This document shows, in pieces, positions 1 to 5,186 of a DNA stretch of 10,289 nucleotides. The stretch's first letter is position 1, and each line of letters begins with the position of its first letter. Location: positions 1 to 10,289 of the forward strand of contig JAFDTG010000055.1 of assembly GCA_019594235.1 (NCBI GenBank). Reading direction: 5' to 3'. This DNA is from Candidatus Saliniplasma halalkaliphilum (GTDB taxonomy: Archaea; Thermoplasmatota; Thermoplasmata; Halarchaeoplasmatales; Halarchaeoplasmataceae). The notes below the pieces were generated by a model that worked only from the letters and a program-made list of their open reading frames with translations, searched no databases and was not told where the DNA came from. The position numbers and the translations under genes are program-made.

Positions 1-249
1 GTACTCTGAAATAGCTTTCTCCACATCTTCTCTTTTTATACCTTTATCCTCGGCAAACTCTTCACCCCATTCAAGGAGCCTTTTGAATTCCGAATCCGAC
101 GGAATTTCAACTCTTTTCAGTACGATCGTATCATCTTCCCCATACATCGCAAAGACTTCTCCATCTTCTAGATGCATGACATCTCTCAATTCTTTTGGGA
201 TTACAATCTGTCCTTTCGAGGAGAGCTTAGTAAGTTTAACTTCGCTCAT
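1..249 (-). CDS. AbrB/MazE-type (SpoVT-AbrB fold) DNA-binding protein, C-terminus beyond window
   Basis: Translating the minus strand from ATG at 249 gives MSEVKLTKLSSKGQIVIPKE, then a segment with an LEDGEVFAMYGEDD turn and IVLKRVE strand. This is the swapped-hairpin SpoVT-AbrB fold found in chromosomal antitoxins and transcription regulators. The fold covers about residues 3-48. An acidic helical tail follows (EFKRLLEWGEEFAEDKGIKREDVEKAISEY) and is open at base 1, so the end and any partner toxin are outside the window. In archaea such proteins often precede a PIN-domain toxin gene, but none can be seen here. An in-frame ATG at 258 would add MKI. I prefer 249 because a TATA-like box lies about 32 bp upstream, the spacing seen at other starts here. 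Confidence 0.85.
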   Translation of the reverse strand, partial: MSEVKLTKLSSKGQIVIPKELRDVMHLEDGEVFAMYGEDDTIVLKRVEIPSDSEFKRLLEWGEEFAEDKGIKREDVEKAISEY

Positions 250-277
250 GATCTTCATAATATGTAAGAGCATCTTA

Positions 278-285
278 CTATTTAT
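278..285 (-). promoter_or_regulatory. TATA-like box of the AbrB gene
   Basis: On the minus strand ATAAATAG lies 23 bp before the ATG at 258 and 32 bp before the ATG at 249. This fits an archaeal TATA box that gives a leaderless or very short-leader transcript. No Shine-Dalgarno sequence is seen before either start. Confidence 0.4.
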
Positions 286-335
286 CCTTTTCCTTACTAC
301 GGAATAGGATGTTTTAGATTATGATATTCGATCAA

Positions 336-633
336 TTTGATTATGATCTGCGTCCGTTTTTGTTACGATCGGCGTCTGTTGCATGACGGCGTTCGTGTAC
401 GCAGGAACTAGTTCCTACTCTCTCTCGGCAGGTATGCCTCGAGATACGAGTTACCAGACGCTGTTCGTAATATTATCGGGGAAACTGACACCGATCGTAA
501 TGCTCTTAAGGACGACTCGAAAGAGTATTTTTTATTTCTGGATGGACAGAGGAACTGACGTAGTTCGTAATCTGATCAGCGTCAGATGGTGGGAGGGGAG
601 GGGGTGGATCGTATGCAACTTGGTGTATTTCTC
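336..633. repeat. Large structured intergenic element, copy A
   Basis: This 300-bp non-coding stretch is collinear with element C and related to B. It starts with two reverse-orientation motifs (341-354 TTATGATCTGCGTC and 363-376 TTACGATCGGCGTC). Forward-orientation motifs follow at 385-398, 457-470 (GACGCTGTTCGTAA), 487-500 and 557-570, and a degenerate reverse copy at 571-583. Between 398 and 444 sit two small palindromes: AGGAACTAGTTCCT (403-416) and GGCA/TGCC (427-438). A G-rich run leads into a 34-nt tail (600-633) shared with element B. Reverse and forward motifs can pair with each other. The open frames across it look like shadows. The function is unknown. Confidence 0.8.
444..471 (+). 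other. Uninterrupted IS1111-type target site in element A
   Basis: These 28 bases match, with one difference (A456 for T3353), the sequence rebuilt by joining 3341-3353 to 4679-4693 across the insertion in element C. The site keeps the proposed GA core (457-458) and the right target half CGCTGTT. It is therefore an empty version of the occupied site and a predicted target of the same element. Confidence 0.75.
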
Positions 634-654
634 CAGAAAAGATTAAAGAAGCAG
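634..654 (-). terminator. T-rich terminator candidate after the first HEPN gene
   Basis: The minus strand reads TTCTTTAATCTTTTC shortly after the HEPN stop codon. The same TCTTTAATCTTT string follows the second HEPN gene, right before the same conserved element tail. Archaeal termination at T-runs would fit. No strong hairpin is seen. Confidence 0.3.
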
Positions 655-676
655 TTTTAGTGTGGTTTAGAGACAT

Positions 677-1084
677 TTAATCTTTTATATATTTTAAAAT
701 CCGTTTAGCATCGTTCAAAATCTCCTCTGCATCGTTCTGAGAAAATTGTTTGTGAGGAACATTGATCTCATCTCCTTTAAAATCAACATATTGAGTTTCA
801 GACCTTCTTCTTAACCATTTGAAAAGTGAATTTTGAATTGATTCCTTCGGATCATATAACTCAATAAATTTCTTAATTTTGGCTGGATGAGCTCTTGGAA
901 TGCTTTCACCTTTATCAGCTATAGCTGACGAGATCATCTGTTCTATAGCATCATAGGCGTTTTTCACCACTTGGGCCCATATATTAGTGTTCTCAGAAGC
1001 AGCTTCGAACAGAGTTTCAGCAGATTCAAGTGTGAGGACAGCTTCTTGTAGATAGGCTTCCGCTTGTTCTTCTTTTTTGCTCAT
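677..1084 (-). CDS. HEPN-domain protein, putative toxin of an MNT/HEPN pair
   Basis: This 135-aa all-helical protein has the layout of the HEPN family (PF05168-like). An N-terminal helix (residues 3-30, EEQAEAYLQEAVLTLESAETLF) is followed by KNAYDAIEQMI (41-51), IPRAHPAKIKKFIE (62-75) and an RRRSETQY stretch (92-99), then a C-terminal helix (117-133). HEPN proteins paired with MNT-type nucleotidyltransferases are usually RNases or RNA-binding toxins. The classical RX4-6H motif is not clear here; the R92-Y99 segment holds its place, so activity is uncertain. The ATG overlaps the stop of the upstream nucleotidyltransferase gene by four bases (ATGA), which points to translational coupling and one operon. 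Element A begins just beyond its 3' end. Confidence 0.8.
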   Translation of the reverse strand: MSKKEEQAEAYLQEAVLTLESAETLFEAASENTNIWAQVVKNAYDAIEQMISSAIADKGESIPRAHPAKIKKFIELYDPKESIQNSLFKWLRRRSETQYVDFKGDEINVPHKQFSQNDAEEILNDAKRILKYIKD

Positions 1085-1731
1085 AATAATTCCTCTGGAT
1101 CATGTATTGGATGTAGATCCTCTTTTATCGTTTGGAGGAAATCACTACCCTCCTTTTTACTTTTTCGGTAATCTTTTCTCTGATACACCTCGCTTACCAG
1201 CATACGGCTTCCTTCTTTCGTTTCTAAAATTGTCGAACCAAATCTTTCTTTAATCTTTTTCTCGCTTTCTTTCTTATCATCGACTATCAATAAGATGTCT
1301 ACATCGCTGTCCTGGTGGGCTTCTCCTCTTGCAACAGATCCATAAAGAGCAATGGCTTTCACTTCTTCGACGGTTTTGATCTCCCACCAAAGCTTCTCTA
1401 GGTAGAGATGAAATTCTTCTTGTGGAACCTCCCATATCCTGAAAAGTGCTGCCTTATTTTCATCTAGTGTGATAGAGCCGCTGATGAATTCATTAGGGAG
1501 GATTCCTACATATTGAACAAAACCTTCCTTTAAACTGTACAGGTTTTTCGGTCTAGTCTTCGCTTCGATCTTACTTTTGCTCAAAAAACCCTCTTTTTCC
1601 AGTTCATCTAAATGGTTGTAAACAGTCTCGGTAGATTTGTTCAATTCTTCAGCTAGATCAGTCGGAGTCCAATCTCTTTCGGCCAACTTTTGAAGTATCT
1701 CTTTCCGAGCGCTGCTGATCTTGAACATCAT
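1081..1731 (-). CDS. Winged-HTH plus MNT nucleotidyltransferase protein, putative antitoxin
   Basis: The 216-aa product has two parts. Residues 1-70 form an ArsR/MarR-like winged helix: ARKEILQKLAERDWTPTDLA, a recognition helix KSTETVYNHLDELEKEGFL, and a wing ending in KNLYSL. Residues 120-200 form a minimal nucleotidyltransferase with GSVARGEAHQDSDVDILLIV: G131-S132, ten residues, then D143 and D145 as the metal-binding pair. MNT antitoxins of the MntA type AMPylate their HEPN partner. Whether this one does so is inference from family and context. The fused winged helix is unusual compared with the minimal 98-aa partner gene at 2802-3098 and suggests that it also represses its own promoter. 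Two in-frame ATGs (1731 and 1728) lie about 25 bp from a TATA-like box. Confidence 0.85.
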   Translation of the reverse strand: MMFKISSARKEILQKLAERDWTPTDLAEELNKSTETVYNHLDELEKEGFLSKSKIEAKTRPKNLYSLKEGFVQYVGILPNEFISGSITLDENKAALFRIWEVPQEEFHLYLEKLWWEIKTVEEVKAIALYGSVARGEAHQDSDVDILLIVDDKKESEKKIKERFGSTILETKEGSRMLVSEVYQRKDYRKSKKEGSDFLQTIKEDLHPIHDPEELL

Positions 1732-1740
1732 ATTGAGATA

Positions 1741-1782
1741 CTCATATTATTATTTAAATATGTTGCTTAGTTTCTCATATTA
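1741..1782 (-). promoter_or_regulatory. Promoter and candidate operator of the first MNT/HEPN operon
   Basis: A TATA-like ATTTAAATA (1751-1760 region) lies about 25 bp before the start, predicting a leaderless mRNA. It is flanked by two identical 9-mers, CTCATATTA at 1741-1749 and 1774-1782, spaced 33 bp apart (about three helical turns). Such placement fits binding of the winged-helix domain encoded downstream. That binding is inference. Confidence 0.4.
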
Positions 1783-1860
1783 GTAACTAAATAACTTTTG
1801 AGGATATTAATACGAGTGAAGTAGAATTCAACCTGTTTTGGATCATTAGATTTCTTAAAT

Positions 1861-2399
1861 TTAATTATCATCTGCGGTTGATTTAGTTATCAAATGCGGT
1901 TGGCGAGGAATAACTTCTTCTTCATCCGTAGAATCTTGTTTGAGGATGTAAAGATGCAATCTTAAAACATCCTCGTTATGAACTACGGAGGATATCAACC
2001 GCACATCATATATGAACCGTCCACCGTAGTTGATAATGAAAAGGGGTAAATCAACCATAGTTGATATCTACTGGAAAATCAGAGATTTTCCATCGAATCT
2101 CGGAATTTTCAAAGAAAATTCCAAGTATATTGGAAACAAGTTTCCAAGACTATTTGGAATTTCTATGAAATTCCGAAACATATGAACTGCGGTGGATGGA
2201 AGAAGAGAGGAATAGGGTCTAGATAGGGGTGGGATCAACCGCAGGTGATAATTGCGCCGGAACGGGTTCCGTCTCTCATTCGGCAAGTGTACCTCGTGAT
2301 CCGCAGTATCAACGAGGATCGAGGGATAAAATCCTAATGATATGAGATTCGGTGGACGAGGGGTAGGGGGTGGATCGTCTGCAACTTGGTGTATTTCTC
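1861..2399. repeat. Large structured intergenic element, copy B (compound)
   Basis: B has the architecture of A and C but a different motif version. AATTATCATCTGCGGTTGAT (1863-1882) is complementary, with one mismatch, to 2234-2253. A second reverse motif is at 1887-1903. Further copies are at 1994-2010, 2021-2037, 2050-2065 (self-complementary ATCAACCATAGTTGAT) and 2181-2195. An imperfect stem is at 1925-1989. Four consecutive hairpins follow at 2072-2092, 2102-2122, 2130-2147 and 2156-2174, with 8-9 bp stems and 2-3 nt gaps. After 2234 a second module resembles A (CGGAAC/GTTCCG at 2258-2271, then a C/T-rich stretch), and the element ends with the 34-nt tail (2366-2399). The two open frames inside look like shadows. 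Confidence 0.8.
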
Positions 2400-2404
2400 G
2401 ATGA

Positions 2405-2426
2405 AAGATTAAAGATTTAGAAAAAA
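2405..2426 (-). terminator. T-rich terminator candidate after the second HEPN gene
   Basis: The minus strand has a run of six T followed by CTAAATCTTTAATCTTTC, downstream of the second HEPN stop. The TCTTTAATCTTT part is shared with the region after the first HEPN gene. Confidence 0.3.
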
Positions 2427-2457
2427 GTAGTTTTTGTAAAGGGTTTTGGGTAGGATT

Positions 2458-2805
2458 TTAATCTATATCCTCAAGCATTTCTTTTATCAGATGTTTTGTT
2501 TCTGGGATATCATGTTTTACGGTTTCCCATAAAATGTCCTGAGAGATGGTAAAATAACCGTGGATCATTTTATCTCTCATCTTAGCCATCTTTTTCCAAG
2601 GAACCTCAGGATATTTTTTTTGTATATTTTCAGGGATCTGCTTTGTAGCTTCACCTATTATCTCTATGTTTCTTACAACAGCATCTATAGTTTTTTGATC
2701 CTCTACGAAATCTTCATAATCTACGCCTTCGAGGTAATGATCGATGTTTTCCATAGAATCTAACATATCTTTCAAGAAAATTTTGTAATTTCTTTCGTAA
2801 CTCAT
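2458..2805 (-). CDS. hepT: HepT-like HEPN RNase toxin (DUF86 type)
   Basis: The 115-aa product is a typical DUF86/HepT protein: YERNYKIFLKDMLDSMENID (3-22), a TIDAVVRNIEIIGEATKQIP helix (39-58), and the catalytic RX4HXY motif in RDKMIHGYF (R77, H82, Y84). HepT toxins cut RNA through this motif and are silenced when their MntA partner AMPylates the tyrosine region. Length and motif are complete, so the protein should be active. Its ATG overlaps the stop of the upstream mntA-like gene by four bases (ATGA). This is a more canonical pair than the one at 677-1731; the two pairs are not close paralogues. Confidence 0.92.
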   Translation of the reverse strand: MSYERNYKIFLKDMLDSMENIDHYLEGVDYEDFVEDQKTIDAVVRNIEIIGEATKQIPENIQKKYPEVPWKKMAKMRDKMIHGYFTISQDILWETVKHDIPETKHLIKEMLEDID

Positions 2806-3098
2806 ACTTCAACTGCCTCTTTCAATATCGATTCTTTTAGATCGACTTTGATCCCCTTTTTGGGCACTAAGTCTATATTGACTCCTAAAATATCTTCCAG
2901 TTCTTCCTCCAGCCCTATAAATTTTATCAACCCTATAGGTTGAGTAAAATCCACAAGTATATCCAGATCACTTTTACTGGTCTCATCGCCCCTTATATAG
3001 GATCCAAATATGCTTATCTCCTTGACGTTGTATTTCTCTTTGAGATCTGGTTTATGTTCCCTCAGTTTTTGTTTGATCCCTTCTAGTTCACTCATCAC
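2802..3098 (-). CDS. mntA: MntA-like minimal nucleotidyltransferase antitoxin
   Basis: The 98-aa protein carries the full GSX10DXD signature: FGSYIRGDETSKSDLDILVD with G32, S33, D44 and D46, followed by the LEEELEDILGVNIDLVPKKG segment usual in the family. MntA proteins transfer AMP from ATP to the HepT toxin and so neutralise it. The gene sits directly upstream of and overlaps the HepT-like gene. The codon at 3098 is GTG and an ATG follows at 3095. A TATA-like box about 27 bp upstream predicts a leaderless transcript, so the ATG is the likelier first codon. Element C begins about 75 bp upstream. Confidence 0.9.
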   Translation of the reverse strand: MMSELEGIKQKLREHKPDLKEKYNVKEISIFGSYIRGDETSKSDLDILVDFTQPIGLIKFIGLEEELEDILGVNIDLVPKKGIKVDLKESILKEAVEV

Positions 3099-3118
3099 TT
3101 ACGATTATGATTAGCTAA

Positions 3119-3131
3119 GAATATATAAGTT
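3119..3131 (-). promoter_or_regulatory. TATA-like box of the mntA/hepT operon
   Basis: The minus strand has CTTATATATTC here, about 27 bp before the GTG/ATG start at 3098/3095. This is the spacing for leaderless archaeal transcription. Confidence 0.45.
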
Positions 3132-3173
3132 TCCATGTTGTATGCTTTTAGCCAATATGATTTCTGCCCTATC

Positions 3174-3353
3174 TTTGATTATGATCTACGTCTGTTTTTG
3201 TTACGAACAACGTCTGGCGTGGAACTATCCCACTCCCTCCTCATTAGCATTGCGGATGCTAGCAGACGGCGTTCGTGTCTACTGGAATTTTAATTGAAAA
3301 TTCCATCGATATTTAGAATTTTCAAAGAAAATTCTGAAACATACGAGTTACCT
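3174..3353. repeat. Element C, left part (interrupted by the IS)
   Basis: The first 40 bases (3177-3216) match 339-378 of element A at 35 positions with no gaps. They hold reverse motifs at 3179-3192 and 3201-3214, and a forward motif GACGGCGTTCGTGT lies at 3265-3278. A hairpin TAGCAT/ATGCTA lies in between. Two hairpins follow, at 3284-3304 (8-bp stem) and 3315-3335 (9-bp stem). A short string (ATACGAGTTACC, 3341-3352) is then shared with A at 444-455. The element is cut at 3353 and resumes at 4679. Confidence 0.8.
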
Positions 3354-3360
3354 GAATAGC

Positions 3361-3375
3361 ATGTTTAAGTCCGCC
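3361..3375 (+). repeat. Left subterminal inverted repeat of the IS
   Basis: ATGTTTAAGTCCGCC matches the reverse complement of 4661-4674 except for one extra T. It sits 7 bp inside the left end when the GA core is counted. Confidence 0.85.
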
Positions 3376-3398
3376 TCTATAATATATGTATAGAGGTG
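3374..3398 (+). promoter_or_regulatory. TATA-containing hairpin and Shine-Dalgarno upstream of the transposase
   Basis: CCTCTATA (3374-3381) and TATAGAGG (3389-3396) form a perfect 8-bp inverted repeat around ATATATG. It contains a TATA-like TATAATATA about 26 bp before the ATG at 3408. Its right arm leads into GAGGTG, a good Shine-Dalgarno 9 bases before the ATG. On a longer mRNA (for example read-through or from a circular form) the ribosome site would be hidden in the stem. The same repeat could equally be an operator. Confidence 0.5.
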
Positions 3399-3407
3399 TA
3401 ATGAAAT

Positions 3408-4400
3408 ATGCTATACGCAGGTATGGATATACATAAAAGGAACACGCATGCAGTGGTGAAGACTGAAAAAGGCGAAGTAATCAAAGAAGATGAGATAAGG
3501 ACAAAAGAAAAAAAGATCAAACAATTTTTCGAAGATATAGAGGAAGAATTTGAGGTTGCCATGGAAGCTACTGGTAATTACGAATTCTTCTATGAAACAT
3601 TGGAGGATTTAGCCAGTGAAGTTCATCTGGCCAATCCGTACAAGACAAGGTTGATAGCTGAAGAAAAAGTGAAGACTGATAAGGTCGATGCGAACGCTCT
3701 AGCAGATCTGTTAAGAGGTAATCTGTTACCAACATCGTATATCCCTTCAAAGGAAATAAGAAACCTTAGAAGGCTGGTCAGAAGAAGAGTCAAACTAGGC
3801 AAACAAAGAACTGAGATCAAAAATCAAATCAAGGATGAATTACGAAGGCAGATTATCGACTATTCTAATAGATCAATATTCAAAAACGATGGAATCAAGT
3901 TCCTTGAAGATCTGGACAATCCTATCATCGATTCTTGTCTCTCCATCTATCAAACTATCGATGAAGAATTGGAGATAGTGGAGAAAAAACTGACCGATCA
4001 AGGGATGGAATATGAAGAAGTCCGGTTGCTCAATACCATTCCTGGTGTGGGACCATATTCAGCAACGCTGATCTTTGGAGAGATCGCTGATATCAACAGA
4101 TTTTCTTCTGAAGAAAAATTATTCTCATATGCTGGACTGGTGCCAACAGTTCATCAGTCCGGTGAAAAGAACTATCACGGTAGGTTGAGCAAAGAATGTA
4201 ACAAATATCTACAATGGATTTTAGTCCAGTGTGTTCAACAGCATATTAGATATTGCTCAAATAGTAAAATCTCTTCATTCTATAGAAAATTGAAAAAGAA
4301 GAAACCAAACAATGTTGCTAAAATAGCTACTGCTAGAAAACTACTTCAAGCAATATATTGGATGCTAAAAAATCACGATGAATTTAGAGTTAAAGGTTAG
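3408..4400 (+). CDS. tnp: IS110/IS1111-family DEDD transposase (RNA-guided recombinase)
   Basis: The 330-aa protein has the two domains of the family. The N-terminal RuvC-like DEDD domain shows D7 in GMDIHKRNTHA, E53 in AMEATGNYEFF, and D91 and D94 in KTDKVDANALADLL. A helical stretch (115-200) follows. The C-terminal Transposase_20 domain runs from LLNTIPGVGPYSATLIFGEI (207-226) through YAGLVPTVHQSG (241-252) to HGRLSKECNKYLQW (257-270). S251 and S261 are the candidates for the nucleophilic serine. Length equals the family norm (about 320-350 aa). In IS621 the homologue joins target and donor DNA guided by a bridge RNA. Here the RNA is encoded just downstream, as in IS1111-type elements. The start is supported by GAGGTG. 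Confidence 0.93.
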   Translation: MLYAGMDIHKRNTHAVVKTEKGEVIKEDEIRTKEKKIKQFFEDIEEEFEVAMEATGNYEFFYETLEDLASEVHLANPYKTRLIAEEKVKTDKVDANALADLLRGNLLPTSYIPSKEIRNLRRLVRRRVKLGKQRTEIKNQIKDELRRQIIDYSNRSIFKNDGIKFLEDLDNPIIDSCLSIYQTIDEELEIVEKKLTDQGMEYEEVRLLNTIPGVGPYSATLIFGEIADINRFSSEEKLFSYAGLVPTVHQSGEKNYHGRLSKECNKYLQWILVQCVQQHIRYCSNSKISSFYRKLKKKKPNNVAKIATARKLLQAIYWMLKNHDEFRVKG

Positions 4401-4580
4401 ATGTGTCAGACCTTGTAACAGCGTCTGTGGCATTGCGACCACGACTAGCTGATTAAGGCCAGCACACCTAACCTAAGAACACATGCTATACTGCGGCATG
4501 GTGACCGCGAATAGATGACTGTTCGCAACTCTAATAAGATTTTCGCAATGCAGAATGAGCCATGACTTTGTCAGGCCAGT
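4401..4580 (+). ncRNA. Bridge (seek) RNA of the IS110/IS1111-type element
   Basis: The region after the transposase stop folds into two loops of identical design. Loop 1: CCTT (4411-4414), guide AACAGCGTC (4417-4425), hairpin GTGG-cattgcga-CCAC (4427-4442), guide TAGCTGA (4446-4452), AAGG (4455-4458). Loop 2: GAAC (4477-4480), guide ACATGCTAT (4481-4489), hairpin GCGG-catggtga-CCGC (4493-4508), guide ATAGATGA (4511-4518), GTTC (4521-4524). Guide 1 is a perfect complement of the right target plus core (4679-4687). Guide 2 matches the left target plus core at 6 of 7 bases (3349-3355). Guide 3 perfectly complements the left IS end (3356-3364). Guide 4 matches the right IS end plus core at 7 of 8 (4673-4680). 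The outer limits and promoter are not determined. Confidence 0.85.
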
Positions 4581-4660
4581 ATTAACCTACCCGCCCACCC
4601 ACCTCCCCCCCTAACAGACCCAGTAAATCTATATATCAAAATATGACTACAATAATATAC
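4581..4660. other. C-rich non-coding part of the IS right end
   Basis: A run of C-rich sequence (4587-4612) and an AT-rich stretch separate the bridge RNA from the right inverted repeat. GGCCAG followed by AACCTA occurs both here (from 4574) and in the RNA linker (from 4458), a short imperfect direct repeat. No coding signal is seen. Confidence 0.4.
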
Positions 4661-4674
4661 GGCGGACTTAACAT
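4661..4674 (-). repeat. Right subterminal inverted repeat of the IS
   Basis: GGCGGACTTAACAT is the inverted partner of 3361-3375. It is followed by AGAA and then the GA core at 4679-4680. Confidence 0.85.
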
Positions 4675-4678
4675 AGAA

Positions 4679-4812
4679 GACGCTGTTCGTAATTTTTAGG
4701 AGAAAACAGACGCAGATCGTACATCCTAGAGAGCTAACTCGGAACATGATTTTAATGATCTGGATGATAAAGATAACTGACGCGGATTGGATTGCGAACA
4801 GCGTTTGGTGGT
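4679..4812. repeat. Element C, right part
   Basis: It resumes element C after the IS and stays collinear with A (457-590): forward motifs GACGCTGTTCGTAA (4679-4692) and GACGCAGATCGTAC (4709-4722), a CTGGATG string, then GACGCGGATTGGAT (4779-4792) followed at once by a reverse copy TTGCGAACAGCGTTT and a G-rich run. The 34-nt tail that closes A and B is absent here. Confidence 0.75.
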
Positions 4813-5186
4813 GGGTGGAGTTGTGAAGAGGTGGAAAGTCAATGTGTTTAGAGTGTAATTGTAATTTAGGGAATTTTGAGTGTTGAAATATGTTTAAAAT
4901 ATAGAAAACCTTATTTCGTCCGTAGTGAAATTGGCTTATTTTTGAGTAAGAGGTCACTTGGTCTTCTTTTTCTGATAAAATGTTTTCTTTGACATTATAT
5001 TCAGTCAAATCATCTTCATTTATCAACTATATTTCTAGATTTTTAGTTTAGTTTGAGTGCTCTTTTTTATTGGGACTAATTGAGAGAACGGAGCTGTATA
5101 CATCTCAACCCGTTACATTGAGAAATTTTTTCTATCACTAACTATAACTGATCCGTTTGGAAATTGTTTTTTCCACCCGGTTGTTA
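4813..5186. other. Intergenic stretch without recognisable gene
   Basis: It lies between element C and the 3' end of the gene at 5187. The long open frame on the minus strand (start 5026) runs on through element C and the IS right end and has low-complexity composition, so it is not accepted as a gene. No RNA gene or clear terminator is seen. Confidence 0.4.

Larger units (their letters stand above)
3354..4680 (+). mobile_element. IS110-family insertion sequence, IS1111-type, complete
   Basis: The ends were set by comparing the flanks with the uninterrupted site in element A. A GA dinucleotide stands at both borders (3354-3355 and 4679-4680) and explains both junctions as the exchanged core. 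Subterminal inverted repeats lie 7 bp inside the left end and 4 bp inside the right end, close to the 7/3 bp offset I recall for the IS1111 subgroup. The element holds a 330-aa DEDD transposase and a ~270-bp 3' non-coding end with a bridge-type RNA. No flanking target duplication longer than the core is seen, as expected for the family. All parts look intact, so it may be active. Confidence 0.85.

Noticed and set aside
83..646. Plus-strand frames opposite the AbrB gene and across element A
   Set aside because: The first is antisense to a clear AbrB domain; the second covers the repeat motifs and has no initiation signal.
1861..2286. Two minus-strand open frames of 65 and 72 codons
   Set aside because: They lie wholly inside element B, whose hairpins and inverted motifs explain the sequence; no protein-like conservation between the elements.
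336..2399. Elements A and B as integron attC sites
   Set aside because: Toxin-antitoxin spacing is suggestive, but no RYYYAAC/GTTRRRY box pairs are seen, the elements are longer than usual attC sites, and no integrase gene is in view.
336..4812. Repeated motifs as a CRISPR array
   Set aside because: Motif copies are in both orientations, unevenly spaced and degenerate, with no spacer-like intervals and no cas genes.
4571..5026. Minus-strand open frame of 151 codons
   Set aside because: It overlaps the IS right end and element C, changes composition along its length, ends in low-complexity glycine-rich sequence, and lacks a promoter or ribosome site at usable distance.
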